Origin: Anaerolineae bacterium
Lineage (GTDB): Bacteria; Chloroflexota; Anaerolineae; Anaerolineales; E44-bin32
Reading direction: 5' to 3'
DNA: 64,000 nt
NCBI GenBank assembly: GCA_011174825.1
Contig: DUEZ01000062.1
Span: 62,001-126,000, forward strand
The notes beneath the pieces are model-generated. The model searched no databases. It saw only the letters and a program-made list of their open reading frames with translations, and had not been told where the DNA came from. The translations under genes were made by a program, and so were the position numbers. Each line of letters opens with the position of its first letter. The stretch's first letter is position 1. Shown here piece by piece: positions 55,822 through 64,000 of this stretch.

Positions 55822-56505
55822 GTGCCAATTCGTGTTCTGGTTGTCGATGACGACAAGACTTTGCTGCGTTTCCTGAAAGAATATCTTGAGCGTGAGGGAT
55901 ACGAGGTATTTACTGCAGATCGGGGGTTGAAGGGTCTCCGCATCTTCTACGATGAGCGTCCGGATCTGGTCGTACTGGACGTTATGATGCCCGGGATGGA
56001 TGGCTGGGAGGCGTGCGCCCGCATTCGCGAACTTTCTGGGATCCCCATCATCATGCTGACTGCCAAAGCTGCAGAATCAGACAAGTTGCGTGGGTTTAAG
56101 TTAGGTGTTGATGACTATGTCACGAAACCATTCAGTCTGGAAGAACTATCGGCCCGAATGCGGGCGATCTTAATGCGAACTTCGGATCAGCGTGAAGGGG
56201 AGCTTGCCATTTATCGCATCGGTCAGTTGATGGTTGATATGCGTAAACGTGAGGTCCAGTTGGAGGGAGAATCGCTGAAATTAACTCCGACCGAGTTTCG
56301 TTTGCTGGCATATCTAGCCAAGCGAGCCGGGGAAGCCGTGGAGCAGAGTGAATTGGTCGCTGAGGTTTGGGGAGAATATCGTCGGGGTGGGGGTAGTACC
56401 TTAAGAAGGTATATCTGGTTGTTAAGGCAAAAAATCGAGGATGACCCAAAGAGACCAAAACAGCTAGTTACCGTTCGAGGGTATGGATATCGTTTGGAAC
56501 TCTAA
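55822..56505 (+). CDS. OmpR-family response regulator
   Basis: 227 residues. The receiver domain has the acidic pair in VVDDDKTLL, phospho-acceptor Asp53 (VVLDVMMPG), Thr in MLTAKA and Lys in YVTKPF. The C-terminal winged helix (LKLTPTEFRLLAYLAKRAGEAVEQSELV, TLRRYIWLLRQKIEDDP, VRGYGYRLEL) binds DNA. The start is GTG at 55822 with GGAGG 5 nt upstream. It is the likely partner of the preceding PAS kinase and may control the neighbouring pseudopilin genes; that is inference. Confidence 0.93.
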   Translation: MPIRVLVVDDDKTLLRFLKEYLEREGYEVFTADRGLKGLRIFYDERPDLVVLDVMMPGMDGWEACARIRELSGIPIIMLTAKAAESDKLRGFKLGVDDYVTKPFSLEELSARMRAILMRTSDQREGELAIYRIGQLMVDMRKREVQLEGESLKLTPTEFRLLAYLAKRAGEAVEQSELVAEVWGEYRRGGGSTLRRYIWLLRQKIEDDPKRPKQLVTVRGYGYRLEL

Positions 56506-56558
56506 ACTCACCGTTTCGTTGGTGAAGTCTAACGGTTACCTAGCTAGATGATATGTAA

Positions 56559-56581
56559 GGGCACTTGGGCACCTGGGCGCT
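56559..56581. repeat. Degenerate 8-bp-period GGCAC array
   Basis: GGGCACTT, GGGCACCT, GGGCGCT. It is a short member of the array family seen at 14405, 14810, 59628, 59966 and 60200. Confidence 0.6.
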
Positions 56582-56641
56582 ATATTAATCAGGTAGCCTG
56601 TACGGATGTTACAACATTGCCTTAGCCCCCAATAACCTCTT

Positions 56642-56674
56642 ACCTCCCCGAGAGCTTTATGCTCGCGGGGAGGT
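56642..56674. terminator. Hairpin, ACCTCCCC family, after the response regulator
   Basis: ACCTCCCCG (56642-56650) pairs with CGGGGAGGT (56666-56674), and GAGC (56652-56655) with GCTC (56661-56664), with one mismatch and loop TTTAT. It is followed by TTGATTG. Related to 14900 and 27535. Confidence 0.6.
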
Positions 56675-56741
56675 TTGATTGTGAGCATCTGTCAATGACA
56701 ATCGGCATTGAGGGATATGCAGTTCTAGTGCAATCGAAGGG

Positions 56742-56797
56742 GCAATTCACCGTTCGTGCCTCGAACACCGGCCAGCGTGCGAGACGGTATGAATTGC
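56742..56797. repeat. Inverted-repeat element with GCAATTC ends (copy B)
   Basis: GCAATTCACCGTTCGTGCC at the left and GCGAGACGGTATGAATTGC at the right: the reverse orientation of the element at 12853. At 56 bp it lacks the internal hairpin of copy A. The surrounding gap (56506-57394) otherwise holds only a CCTGAGCGAAGCGAAGGATC repeat at 56901-56928. Confidence 0.6.
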
Positions 56798-57394
56798 ACC
56801 TGCTGTGATGATACGGGTCTTTACGTAACATCCGTAGGTGCGCACGAGCAGGGAAGATCACCCTGCATCTCCGATCGGCTACGCTCCTACCTCCTTGAAA
56901 TGTCATCCTGAGCGAAGCGAAGGATCTCGTTTTCCGAATGCATTGGCTTTCTTTCTTGAGATAGTTCGAAAAGCTCATCACAATGACACCTTACCCCTTA
57001 AGTCATCCAGTCATTTAAAGAATAATGCCCAGTAACCTTTTGTGATGAGGTATGAGGTTTTCTGGCATTGGCAGCGGCATTTCACGAATTGCCCCGAAAT
57101 CAATTATACGAGCCGCGACTTGTCCTTCAGTGATGAACTCGCCAAAGCTTTGGTCTTATTAAAAAGAATATTGAACACGAAAAACTTTACCTCTCCATTT
57201 TCAATCCTGCATTCCAATGGGATGCAATTCATCTTTCAAGGGGATGACTTGAGTACTGATTTCTGAGGCGTCCCTGTAAGGTGTCTGTAAGGAATATTAA
57301 GCGAATTGGGCGATAGACTATGTTTGTCGAGGAGCGCTTATACCTATCCAGGGGAGCGGACTGATATTTGAGATATTTAAATGGAGTAGGCACG

Positions 57395-59521
57395 ATGCCA
57401 AAAAAGAATAAAACACGTCTTCGATGGAGGGGACAGGGTTTAGTTGAGTTTGCACTCATCTTGCCTTTGATGCTTCTGGTCTTATTTACGATCATAGAAT
57501 TGGCGAGACTGTTGCATGCATGGATCGCGGTCGAGAACGGTGCGCGGTTTGGCGTTCGTTATGCGGTCACAGGCGAATACAATGACTCTTATTGTGCAGG
57601 TTACCCTGGTGGTATCTGTGATGAGCAGGGAGAAGAGGACGGCGCCCGTATTCCATCGATTAAAGACGCTGCCAATGCCGGTTCTGCCTCGATCTATCGA
57701 GACGGTGCTGCCACTCAAGGACAACCCGGATTTTTCAAAGTAACGGTGTGTTCGAACAAGGGCGGTGTGGTATATTTCCCGTCTGATCCAGATACGGCCA
57801 TACCTGCTGATTGCCAACCATCGGAAGACGCAGGTGGGCCTGGCGACCGTGTATCTGTTACGGTCGATTTTGACCACCCTCTGATCACCCCCTTCCTCAG
57901 CACGTGGTGGCCGCAGATGCATCTCACATCTCGACGTGAGGGAATCGTCGAGCAGTTTCGTGTCGCGAGGGTGGTGGGCCTTCCGGCAACGATCGCGTTG
58001 CCTACTTTCACACCGACGGAGACGTTAACCCCAACGATCACGGACACTCCAACGGAAACCTTGACGCCGACGATCACCGATACACCCACCGAAACACCGG
58101 ACTGCAGCAACCTCACTCTCGTTCAAACACGCATCAATGGTGACGACTTTGAGGTTCAAGTGCGTAACGATTTCGGATTTACGGTCAACCTGATTAACTC
58201 GGTCTTTATTTGGCCGGATGATCTGTCCCCTTCGATGTACTATAACAAGGCCGAGTGGAACGACTATCAGTATTATTCAGGGAATGCATACAATTCTCCG
58301 ACCACTGCCCCGGCCAACTCGGTACCCTTCGCAGGAAATGGCAACATGGATTGGTGGGAAGGGGATTTCAACAATTTCCCTGCAGACTACTATGGGTATT
58401 TCGCCGTGACCCTGACTTTTCGATTGACCTCAGGGTTTACGTGTGATATTTTTGGCGATCTCAACCTCGGCGCGCCACCGACGGCAACAAACACACCCAC
58501 ACCGACCATCACGCCGACACCGGACTGCAACGACATCTACATCAGCTCCATCTGGATTCAGGACGACGATCTACGCGTAAGGGTTCAGAACAACAATCCC
58601 TCTTCGATCTTCCTCTCCGGTTCTTCGATGACCTGGACGGAACTCTCCGGCAGCCAGTATGTGAACTATTTCCAATACGACTGGACCTCATATTACAACG
58701 GCAATGATTACGACTCGCCGACCGGTGCGAGCCCTGCTGTTCCGACGGATTGGGTTCATCCTGCCGGTACAAACCGCGTCTGGCGGGCAGATTTCAACAA
58801 CGTTCCTGGTGGGGTCTTATGGGGTAACTTCACAGTAAATCTGACCTTCGATTATCGCTGTGATGTCTCGGCGTCGTTGAACGTACCTCAGCCAACCCCG
58901 ACCTTCACACCGACCATCACCCGTACGCCGACCATCACTCGTACTCCTACGATCACGCGAACGCCGACGATTACGCGAACGCCGACGAAAACACCAACGC
59001 CGGATTGTGATAACATCTTTATCAGCAGCACACGGGGCAATGGCGACGACTTCGAGGTGAGGGTCATTAACAACAACGTCGCAACGGCGTATCTGACATT
59101 TTCGAAACTATGGTGGAACACGGCGTATGCCCCACCGATGTACTTCGACTACTTCCGGTTCCAGGGTAATAATTATTACGGCTCCAATTCCTACAATTCA
59201 CCGGTCTCCGCCTCTGCACCATCGATCCCGTTGGTAGGTGGTGACGCTGAGTGGTGGGAAGCGGACTTCAACTTGAACGGTCAACCCTTTGAAGGCTACT
59301 TCAAGGCGGAGCTGACTTTCAACTACCCGGGTTGGGGTACATGTACGATCTCCGGTGACACAACCCTCACGGCACCGCCTACAAGGACACCCACACGGAC
59401 CAGAACGATCACGCCCATACCACCAACACGAACGATTACCAGGACCCCTGGACCTACGAGTACGAAGACATTGACACCAACGAAGACCAACACGTCTTCT
59501 GGTTGTGGGATGGATTGCTAG
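57395..59521 (+). CDS. TadE-like protein with three copies of an unrecognised repeat domain
   Basis: 708 residues; a long paralogue of the protein at 51988. RWRGQGLVEFALILPLMLLVLFTIIELA is the TadE leader/helix, with Glu18 at +5. The following ~185 residues match the paralogue closely. Then come three ~120-residue domains starting DCSN (residue 236), DCND (377) and DCDN (537), each preceded by a Thr/Pro stalk such as TPTITR repeats. The third is closest to the single domain in the paralogue (FNYPGWGTCTIS). It ends in a Thr/Arg/Pro stalk and the tail SSGCGMDC. The start is chosen where AGG lies 4 nt upstream and homology begins. A strong terminator follows. It is likely a surface or pilus-associated adhesin-like protein; function unproven. 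Confidence 0.82.
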   Translation: MPKKNKTRLRWRGQGLVEFALILPLMLLVLFTIIELARLLHAWIAVENGARFGVRYAVTGEYNDSYCAGYPGGICDEQGEEDGARIPSIKDAANAGSASIYRDGAATQGQPGFFKVTVCSNKGGVVYFPSDPDTAIPADCQPSEDAGGPGDRVSVTVDFDHPLITPFLSTWWPQMHLTSRREGIVEQFRVARVVGLPATIALPTFTPTETLTPTITDTPTETLTPTITDTPTETPDCSNLTLVQTRINGDDFEVQVRNDFGFTVNLINSVFIWPDDLSPSMYYNKAEWNDYQYYSGNAYNSPTTAPANSVPFAGNGNMDWWEGDFNNFPADYYGYFAVTLTFRLTSGFTCDIFGDLNLGAPPTATNTPTPTITPTPDCNDIYISSIWIQDDDLRVRVQNNNPSSIFLSGSSMTWTELSGSQYVNYFQYDWTSYYNGNDYDSPTGASPAVPTDWVHPAGTNRVWRADFNNVPGGVLWGNFTVNLTFDYRCDVSASLNVPQPTPTFTPTITRTPTITRTPTITRTPTITRTPTKTPTPDCDNIFISSTRGNGDDFEVRVINNNVATAYLTFSKLWWNTAYAPPMYFDYFRFQGNNYYGSNSYNSPVSASAPSIPLVGGDAEWWEADFNLNGQPFEGYFKAELTFNYPGWGTCTISGDTTLTAPPTRTPTRTRTITPIPPTRTITRTPGPTSTKTLTPTKTNTSSGCGMDC
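58910..58988 (+). repeat. 18-bp tandem repeats encoding Thr-Pro stalk
   Basis: About 4-5 units of the type ACGCCGACNATCACNCGN encode TPTITR repeats between the second and third domains. Synonymous changes between units show they are not a very recent expansion. A 36-bp duplicated unit encoding TPTETLTPTITD lies near 58012-58090. Confidence 0.75.
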
Positions 59522-59545
59522 AATCGCAGGATGTGTGAAATATGG

Positions 59546-59566
59546 GGCTGCCCTTATTGGGCAGCC
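59546..59566 (+). terminator. Terminator after the three-domain TadE-like gene
   Basis: A perfect 8-bp stem GGCTGCCC (59546-59553) and GGGCAGCC (59559-59566) with loop TTATT, followed by TCTTTGATT. It begins 24 bp past the stop, the same spacing as the hairpin after the paralogue. Confidence 0.8.
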
Positions 59567-59627
59567 TCTTTGATTCTCAAGCTTCTATTGATCAAATCCA
59601 AGACCTTATAAGTGAATTTCAGTTAGT

Positions 59628-60240
59628 GGGCACTAAGGCACCTCGGCACCCGGGCACCTGGGAGTAGATTGCCGTGGTGCCTAAGTGATCGGGTGACAAG
59701 GTGCCCAAATGCACTTGTATCTGTAGGCTTCAGCCTGTGCATCTGAACACTGTGAAGAGTGTGAATAATTTGTATATCAGCTCCCTAATGTGGCACCTCT
59801 TAGTCAAGATCCTCGTAGGGGCGCACGGCCGTGGACCCCTACATCGTTAATTCATAAAGCAGGGATAGAATTTCCCCCGCAAATATCCCGGGTTGAAATT
59901 CTACCTTCGCAGGCTTCAGCTTGGACCCCTATTCGGATCCTAAGGCAGTGACTACATTTCTCCGTAGTGCCTTGGTGCCTTAGTGCCTTGGTGTCCAAGT
60001 GCCCATTTTATATAGCCGCAGGCTTTTACCTGCGCATCTCTGCGCACCCTAATGAGCGCTACCACATCTATTACTCTTTGGATGGAGCAAAGGAATTTGG
60101 AATCCAAAAGCTCTGCTTTTGGGCGCAAGCAGAGCTTGCGCACTCCAAAACACCCCTGAAGTGTGCGAATACATTTCTCCTGATTGTTAAAACAACCAAG
60201 TGCCTAGGTGCCATGGTGCCCCAGTGCCTAAGTGCCCCGA
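59628..60240. repeat. Repeat island with GTGCC octamer arrays
   Basis: Arrays of GTGCC/GGCAC octamers lie at 59628-59714, 59966-60005 (GTGCCTTG, GTGCCTTA, GTGCCTTG, GTGTCCAA) and 60200-60238 (GTGCCTAG, GTGCCATG, GTGCCCCA, GTGCCTAA). Between them lie pieces of the GCAGGCTTCAGCCTG family and, at 60096-60145, GCTCTGCTTTTGGGCGCAAGCAGAGC, which can form a hairpin. No convincing coding sequence in the roughly 1.1 kb gap. Confidence 0.6.
59815..59842. repeat. 28-bp palindrome, GTAGGGGC family (imperfect)
   Basis: Matches the copy at 14673 except near GTGGACCCC, where one arm has diverged, so the palindrome has a mismatch. Confidence 0.75.
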
Positions 60241-60438
60241 TTTCTGCACACCCCATCTCTTCGATTACTTCGCAGAAAATCCTCCCCTAATAAGTCACAA
60301 ACATAAGTCTGGTCCACGCCTTGCAACCTTATCCTTGGGTGCTGAAATTTTCCGTTATCAACTCATACCTTGTGCTTGCCCTAGTTTGTTTTAGGGGGTT
60401 TGTTTGGAATTTGTTAGGCCCTTTGAACAGGCGTGAAT

Positions 60439-60591
60439 TCACCCTAACGGATAGCTGTAGATGTAGGGTGATTGAAAGGTCTGGGGATAGGCTTCTTAGG
60501 TATGATGGGAGTGGATTCCGGGCATTAAAAGGAAGCCTGGTTGGTCCAACGCGGTGTTTCAACGGCCAGAAAAAACCACGTGGAGGTGGTT
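60439..60591 (+). promoter_or_regulatory. Structured leader upstream of the diguanylate cyclase gene
   Basis: Three inverted repeats in succession: TCACCCTA/TAGGGTGA (60439-60446 and 60464-60471), AGGCTTC/GAAGCCT (60489-60495 and 60532-60538), and AACCAC/GTGGTT (60574-60579 and 60586-60591). The last ends just before the ribosome site GCAGGAAATT. No match to c-di-GMP riboswitch consensus was recognised. Confidence 0.35.
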
Positions 60592-60606
60592 GGCTTGCAG
60601 GAAATT

Positions 60607-61527
60607 ATGCACGGTAACAATTCGAAGGAACATATTCTGATCGCTGATGATGATCCAGATTTCCGCCGCATTTTAGTCCGGCGTGCAGAGAAGATGGGTC
60701 TTGCAGTGGTTGAAGCAGAAGATGGTCAAGAGGCGATCGATGCCTTAAGAATCGGGTCATTCGATGTCCTCCTTCTCGATCTTTACATGCCTAAACATAC
60801 TGGCCTGGATGTTGTTCAGGCTGCACAGGAGATCGATCCCGATTTGCAGGCGGTTATTTTAACCGGAGGCGCAACGATCGAAACGGCTGTAGAAGCGCTT
60901 CGGGCAGGCGTTTACGACTATTTGACAAAGCCTCTCGAGTCTATGGCGGATCTTGAACTCTCGCTAAACCGTGCACTGGACCACCGCCGTTTGGTCAAGG
61001 AAAACCAGCGTCTGTTTGCGGAAGTTCAACGGTTAGCGATGACGGATCCGCTAACCAGGCTATACAACCGCCATAAATTGGATGAAGCACTAGTCGTGGA
61101 GATGGAGCGAGCTCGGCGGTACGCCCGGCCTCTCTCCTTGATCATGATCGATCTTGACGGGCTTAAAGTCACCAATGACACATACGGGCACGCTGCTGGT
61201 GATAAGGTGCTCAAATTGGTCGCCGATGCCATCCGCAGTCAGATCCGGTCTGTTGACCTTCCGGTTCGTTTCGGAGGTGATGAATTCGTAATCCTGCTCC
61301 CCGAGGCTGATCTTGATGCAGCCACACTCGTTGCACAACGTGTTTGCGGTCGCATTACCAGCACCAGATTCCGGGGGCAGATGTTGTCGGTTAGTGCCGG
61401 TGTGGCACAGTGGTCGGCCACTTTCGGATCCGTGGAGGAGTTCATCGCAGCGGTCGACCAGGCCATGTACCAGGCCAAGCATGCGGGCGGGCGAAGGATA
61501 TTTGTCCTCGCTCCCCAATTAGCGTGA
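60607..61527 (+). CDS. Response regulator diguanylate cyclase
   Basis: 306 residues. The receiver domain has the acidic pair in ADDDPDF, phospho-acceptor Asp58 (LLLDLYMPK), Thr in ILTGG and Lys in YLTKPL. A short helix leads to a GGDEF domain starting MTDPLTRLYNRHKL, with intact GGDEF at residues 223-227 and an RxxD inhibitory site (RSVD) exactly five residues before it. It should therefore make c-di-GMP with feedback control (PleD/WspR-like). The start at 60607 follows GCAGGA. The kinase gene begins 7 bp after its stop, so the two are likely partners. Confidence 0.93.
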   Translation: MHGNNSKEHILIADDDPDFRRILVRRAEKMGLAVVEAEDGQEAIDALRIGSFDVLLLDLYMPKHTGLDVVQAAQEIDPDLQAVILTGGATIETAVEALRAGVYDYLTKPLESMADLELSLNRALDHRRLVKENQRLFAEVQRLAMTDPLTRLYNRHKLDEALVVEMERARRYARPLSLIMIDLDGLKVTNDTYGHAAGDKVLKLVADAIRSQIRSVDLPVRFGGDEFVILLPEADLDAATLVAQRVCGRITSTRFRGQMLSVSAGVAQWSATFGSVEEFIAAVDQAMYQAKHAGGRRIFVLAPQLA

Positions 61528-61534
61528 GGGGAAA

Positions 61535-63487
61535 ATGGAAATCAGAGAAGGACTTTTAGATCAACCGCCGAGGCATACGGAAGACGAGGACGAGCGAAAG
61601 ACGTTCCTCGATGTAATGCTGGATGCCCTTTCAGGCTTGCGTGCCAAGCTGATCGTTCCATATGTCCTGCTGACGATGGTGATCGCCATGGTGGGTGTAT
61701 TCATCGTGACCAGCTTGGTGACATCGTCCATTCGTGAGCGCTTCGTCAATCAGCTCTTCGAGGCAAGCCGTGTGGTCGCGGACGGCATCGTCCGTCGTGA
61801 GAAGAATCACCTTGAGGATCTGCGCCTGATGGCGTTCATGGAAGGTGTTCCAGAAGCGATCTTGGATCGTGATGCGGATCGCTTGCAGGAAATCCTTTGG
61901 CCGATCGCTTTGAACAACAGTATTGAAGCGATCGCAGTTATCGATCCCCTTGGTCAAGAGATCATGACCTTGGCGTTGGAGCCTGCCACGAGCCAATATC
62001 TCGTTTCCTCAGGTCAAGACTTTTCGGGATTCGATATGGTGGTGAGAGGTCTCGCCGGGATGGTCGATGAGATTGGAGATAAGTACGCAGACTTGATGGT
62101 GACTTCCTTTGGACCTTACCTCTTCACCAATGCTCCCGTACGTGATGATTCAGGTCACATGGTTGGGTTGTTGATGGTTGGGACTCGTCTTGAATCGTTG
62201 CTCGCTGAGCTTAAATCCCAATCCTTGTCTGATATCACGATGCTCAACTGGGATGGGGAATTCATCGCTACGACACTCGTCGAACCTGATGAAGGCTTTC
62301 AACTTTTGGAGCTTGATCCCCAGGTTCTGGCATCGGGTAACTCAACAACTCGTGAGCTTGAGCTATATGGACGTGATTATCAGGCTGTTGACTCTCCCTT
62401 GGTCGTTCGACAAATGGAAATGGGCATTCTTAGCGTAGTACTACCGAGCAACTACATCGTCACAACGATGGCCACCAGCCGCAACACCTTCAGTCTTCTC
62501 TTCTCCTTGGGTACGGTGGCAACGATCATCGTTGGTTACATCCTGGCGCAGAGCATCGCCAAACCGATTCTACGTCTGAGATCTATCTCCACATCTGTAG
62601 CGGCCGGAGATCTGGACCAGAGTACGGGTTTTGAGCGGGCGGATGAGATCGGGGAGTTGGCAAGTGCTTTCGATACGATGACGTTTAGATTGCGGGAACG
62701 TACAGCTGAAGCGGCACGTTTATACGCGGAAACTGTGGAGCGAAACGAGGAATTGGCCGAAATTAACGCCCGATTACAAAGCGCACAAGCACAATTGGTC
62801 CAATCGGAAAAATTAGCCTCGGTGGGTCAATTAACAGCTGGAATTGTCCATGATGTGAAGAATCCGTTGGCCGTGATTAAGGGCTTGGCTGAGGAACTGC
62901 ATGAGGAAGTCGGTATTGATCCCAGTACGCGAGCCCAATTGACAACCATTAGGGATAGTGCCAGTAGGGCGAGCACGATTGTTACCGATCTGTTGAAATT
63001 TGCCCGTCAATCCACTCCCGAGATGCAACGTCGTGACATGAGAGAGACCATACAGTCCTCTCTCCGTCTAACCGAATATCTAACCCGAAAGGGCAAAATC
63101 GAGGTCGCTGTTGAATTACCAGATCAACCCGTCATGATGGCTTTTGATGCTCAGCAGATTGAGCAAGTGTTGATCAACCTGATCACCAACGCTGTTCAAG
63201 CAATGCAACATGGTGGTTCCCTTCGTATTACCTTGAACAAGTCGGGTAGCAAGATCGCCATCGGTGTCCAGGATACTGGAACAGGGATTCCAAAACAAAA
63301 CCTCACCCGCATATTTGACCCCTTCTTCACCACGAAACCCGAAGGAGAAGGAACCGGGTTGGGGCTCTCGGTAAGCTATGGCATTGTCTCCCGGCATGGT
63401 GGGACGATCGAGGTTGAGAGTGAGCTTGGTTGGGGAACAACTTTTAAGGTTTTATTGCCCGAGGATCCAGGTTCTCTGAGCCAATAA
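61535..63487 (+). CDS. Membrane sensor histidine kinase with extracytoplasmic sensor and HAMP
   Basis: 650 residues. TM1 is near residues 42-64 and TM2 near 325-347; the ~260 residues between form a Cache-like extracytoplasmic sensor (SIEAIAVIDPLGQEI, VRDDSGHMVGLLMVGTRL). A HAMP domain follows (AKPILRLRSISTSVAAGDLDQ). The coiled coil leads to HisKA with phospho-His439 in GIVHDVKNPLAVI, an HDxxNP-type box, and a HATPase domain with NAVQAMQHGG, DTGTGIP and GEGTGLGLSVSYGIV. It probably phosphorylates the adjacent diguanylate cyclase regulator. The ligand is unknown. Confidence 0.92.
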   Translation: MEIREGLLDQPPRHTEDEDERKTFLDVMLDALSGLRAKLIVPYVLLTMVIAMVGVFIVTSLVTSSIRERFVNQLFEASRVVADGIVRREKNHLEDLRLMAFMEGVPEAILDRDADRLQEILWPIALNNSIEAIAVIDPLGQEIMTLALEPATSQYLVSSGQDFSGFDMVVRGLAGMVDEIGDKYADLMVTSFGPYLFTNAPVRDDSGHMVGLLMVGTRLESLLAELKSQSLSDITMLNWDGEFIATTLVEPDEGFQLLELDPQVLASGNSTTRELELYGRDYQAVDSPLVVRQMEMGILSVVLPSNYIVTTMATSRNTFSLLFSLGTVATIIVGYILAQSIAKPILRLRSISTSVAAGDLDQSTGFERADEIGELASAFDTMTFRLRERTAEAARLYAETVERNEELAEINARLQSAQAQLVQSEKLASVGQLTAGIVHDVKNPLAVIKGLAEELHEEVGIDPSTRAQLTTIRDSASRASTIVTDLLKFARQSTPEMQRRDMRETIQSSLRLTEYLTRKGKIEVAVELPDQPVMMAFDAQQIEQVLINLITNAVQAMQHGGSLRITLNKSGSKIAIGVQDTGTGIPKQNLTRIFDPFFTTKPEGEGTGLGLSVSYGIVSRHGGTIEVESELGWGTTFKVLLPEDPGSLSQ

Positions 63488-63544
63488 AAGTGTCTATGGG
63501 TAGGTTGTATCAGGAGGGTCGGTTATAGAGAGTGGTAAAGCATA

Positions 63545-63577
63545 CTGTCGCTTGAAGGGGACACCCTCAAGCGACAG
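63545..63577 (+). terminator. Hairpin after the Cache-HAMP kinase
   Basis: An 11-bp stem (63545-63555 with 63567-63577, CTGTCGCTTGA type) with an inner GGG/CCC pairing and a small loop, 58 bp past the stop. There is no U-run. Confidence 0.55.
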
Positions 63578-63670
63578 CGGTATCAAGAGAATACATGCGG
63601 CGAAAGCCTCGAAGCGAAATAACCGCTTGAGGTCAATACGCATTTCAAGAGAACGATGAGGTAGCAGGGC

Positions 63671-64000
63671 GTGCAGTTCAATAAGGAATGGCTTGAGGAC
63701 GAAGAGACGCAGAAGCAGCTGCGAGATCTGGCGCGCTGGCTGCTGATTGTGCCTTTAATCCTGCTGCTGCTCTTCGGCTGCGGTTCACTGGCCCTGCTCG
63801 AGACCCGAGCCGCTGAGGCCGATACGCGCTCCCAAATGCAAGCCGATTACAGTGAATGGCCCTTCATGGTGATCCAGCCCATCAACCCGGAGATCGTGGA
63901 CGAGATCAAGCGGGATATCGAGCGTTATGAAGAGCCGGAGGAAGGGGAACCGGAGCCTGTTGTGATCCCGGGTCCGTTCTGGAACACGCCGACGCCCGAG
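63671..64000 (+). CDS. Single-pass membrane protein, 3' partial, function unknown
   Basis: An open frame from GTG at 63671 to the right edge (110 codons). GAGG lies 9 nt upstream. The N-terminus MQFNKEWLEDEETQKQLRDL is charged. A hydrophobic helix WLLIVPLILLLLFGCGSLALL follows at about residues 23-43, then an extracytoplasmic region ending in an acidic Pro/Glu segment and NTPTPE, suggesting that a Thr/Pro linker continues beyond the window. No family is recognised. Codon use looks somewhat more GC-rich than in neighbouring genes. Confidence 0.65.
   Translation, partial: MQFNKEWLEDEETQKQLRDLARWLLIVPLILLLLFGCGSLALLETRAAEADTRSQMQADYSEWPFMVIQPINPEIVDEIKRDIERYEEPEEGEPEPVVIPGPFWNTPTPE

Noticed and set aside
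59952-60394. Overlapping small ORFs in both strands
   Set aside because: They are built from GTGCC octamer arrays and other repeats; no ribosome sites and no protein-like composition.

Overview
The window looks like a chromosomal segment of a Chloroflexota bacterium, probably Anaerolineae or a close relative. This is inferred from gene content and style: Thr/Pro-rich surface linkers, a membrane-anchored DtxR-FeoA protein, F1 ATPase genes next to mreB, Rex next to Obg, and many dispersed intergenic hairpins. No rRNA is present to prove it. Gene density is high, many neighbours overlap by ATGA/GTGA/TTGA, and no phage, integrase, transposase, CRISPR array or clear pseudogene is seen.

The most striking locus is at 1.8-4.1 kb. 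The minus strand holds SDR, then a lipoprotein, then a PrsW-like protease. The lipoprotein reading frame is interrupted by one TGA exactly at the first position of the thioredoxin-fold active site (U-P-F-C). A small bSECIS-like hairpin follows, and a tRNA-Sec gene (selC) lies about 1.2 kb away. I read this as one 435-residue selenoprotein fusing a DsbA-like domain to a cyclophilin domain.

5.7-9.1 kb: a sugar-acid cluster on the plus strand with cupin-type glucose-6-phosphate isomerase, a 2-hydroxyacid dehydrogenase with Gln at the catalytic Glu site, a KDPG-aldolase-like protein and an AroE-like dehydrogenase. 9.2-12.5 kb: a three-gene minus-strand operon (serine-palmitoyltransferase-like, NAD-dependent reductase, GNAT-fold acyltransferase) that matches the logic of bacterial ceramide synthesis. 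13-19.4 kb: aldo/keto reductase, tRNA-Pro, a GAF histidine kinase, myo-inositol-phosphate synthase, a zinc alcohol dehydrogenase with a TTG start and a DUF72 protein. 19.7-27.4 kb: yebC-ruvC-ruvA, then atpA-G-D-C without F0 or delta genes, then mreB.

28-40.5 kb: housekeeping and metabolism, comprising rex, obg, nadD, an MFS exporter, a GH38 mannosidase, a sulfurtransferase, a zinc ribbon protein, a DMT permease, Mn-type superoxide dismutase, a ferredoxin and a fumarase/aspartase-family enzyme. 40.6-46 kb: an ABC-2 exporter and an iron-uptake operon with a TM-anchored DtxR-FeoA fusion and FeoB split into GTPase and permease genes. 46-48.2 kb: a JAMM peptidase, plsY and a membrane protein.

48.5-64 kb is a surface and signalling region: prepilin peptidase, three TadE-like pseudopilins, a TadG-like VWA protein, two membrane histidine kinases, an OmpR-type regulator and a response-regulator diguanylate cyclase. 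Two of the TadE-like proteins carry one and three copies of an unrecognised ~120-residue domain on Thr/Pro stalks and end in Cys-containing tails. A membrane protein gene runs off the right edge.

The spaces between genes hold several dispersed repeat families: 28-30 bp perfect palindromes, ACCTCCCC-stem hairpins, 8-bp-period GTGCC arrays, CCTGAGC/GAAGG repeats, AGTAGTCAGA repeats, and a ~100 bp folded element with CACTGAAAA ends in three copies.
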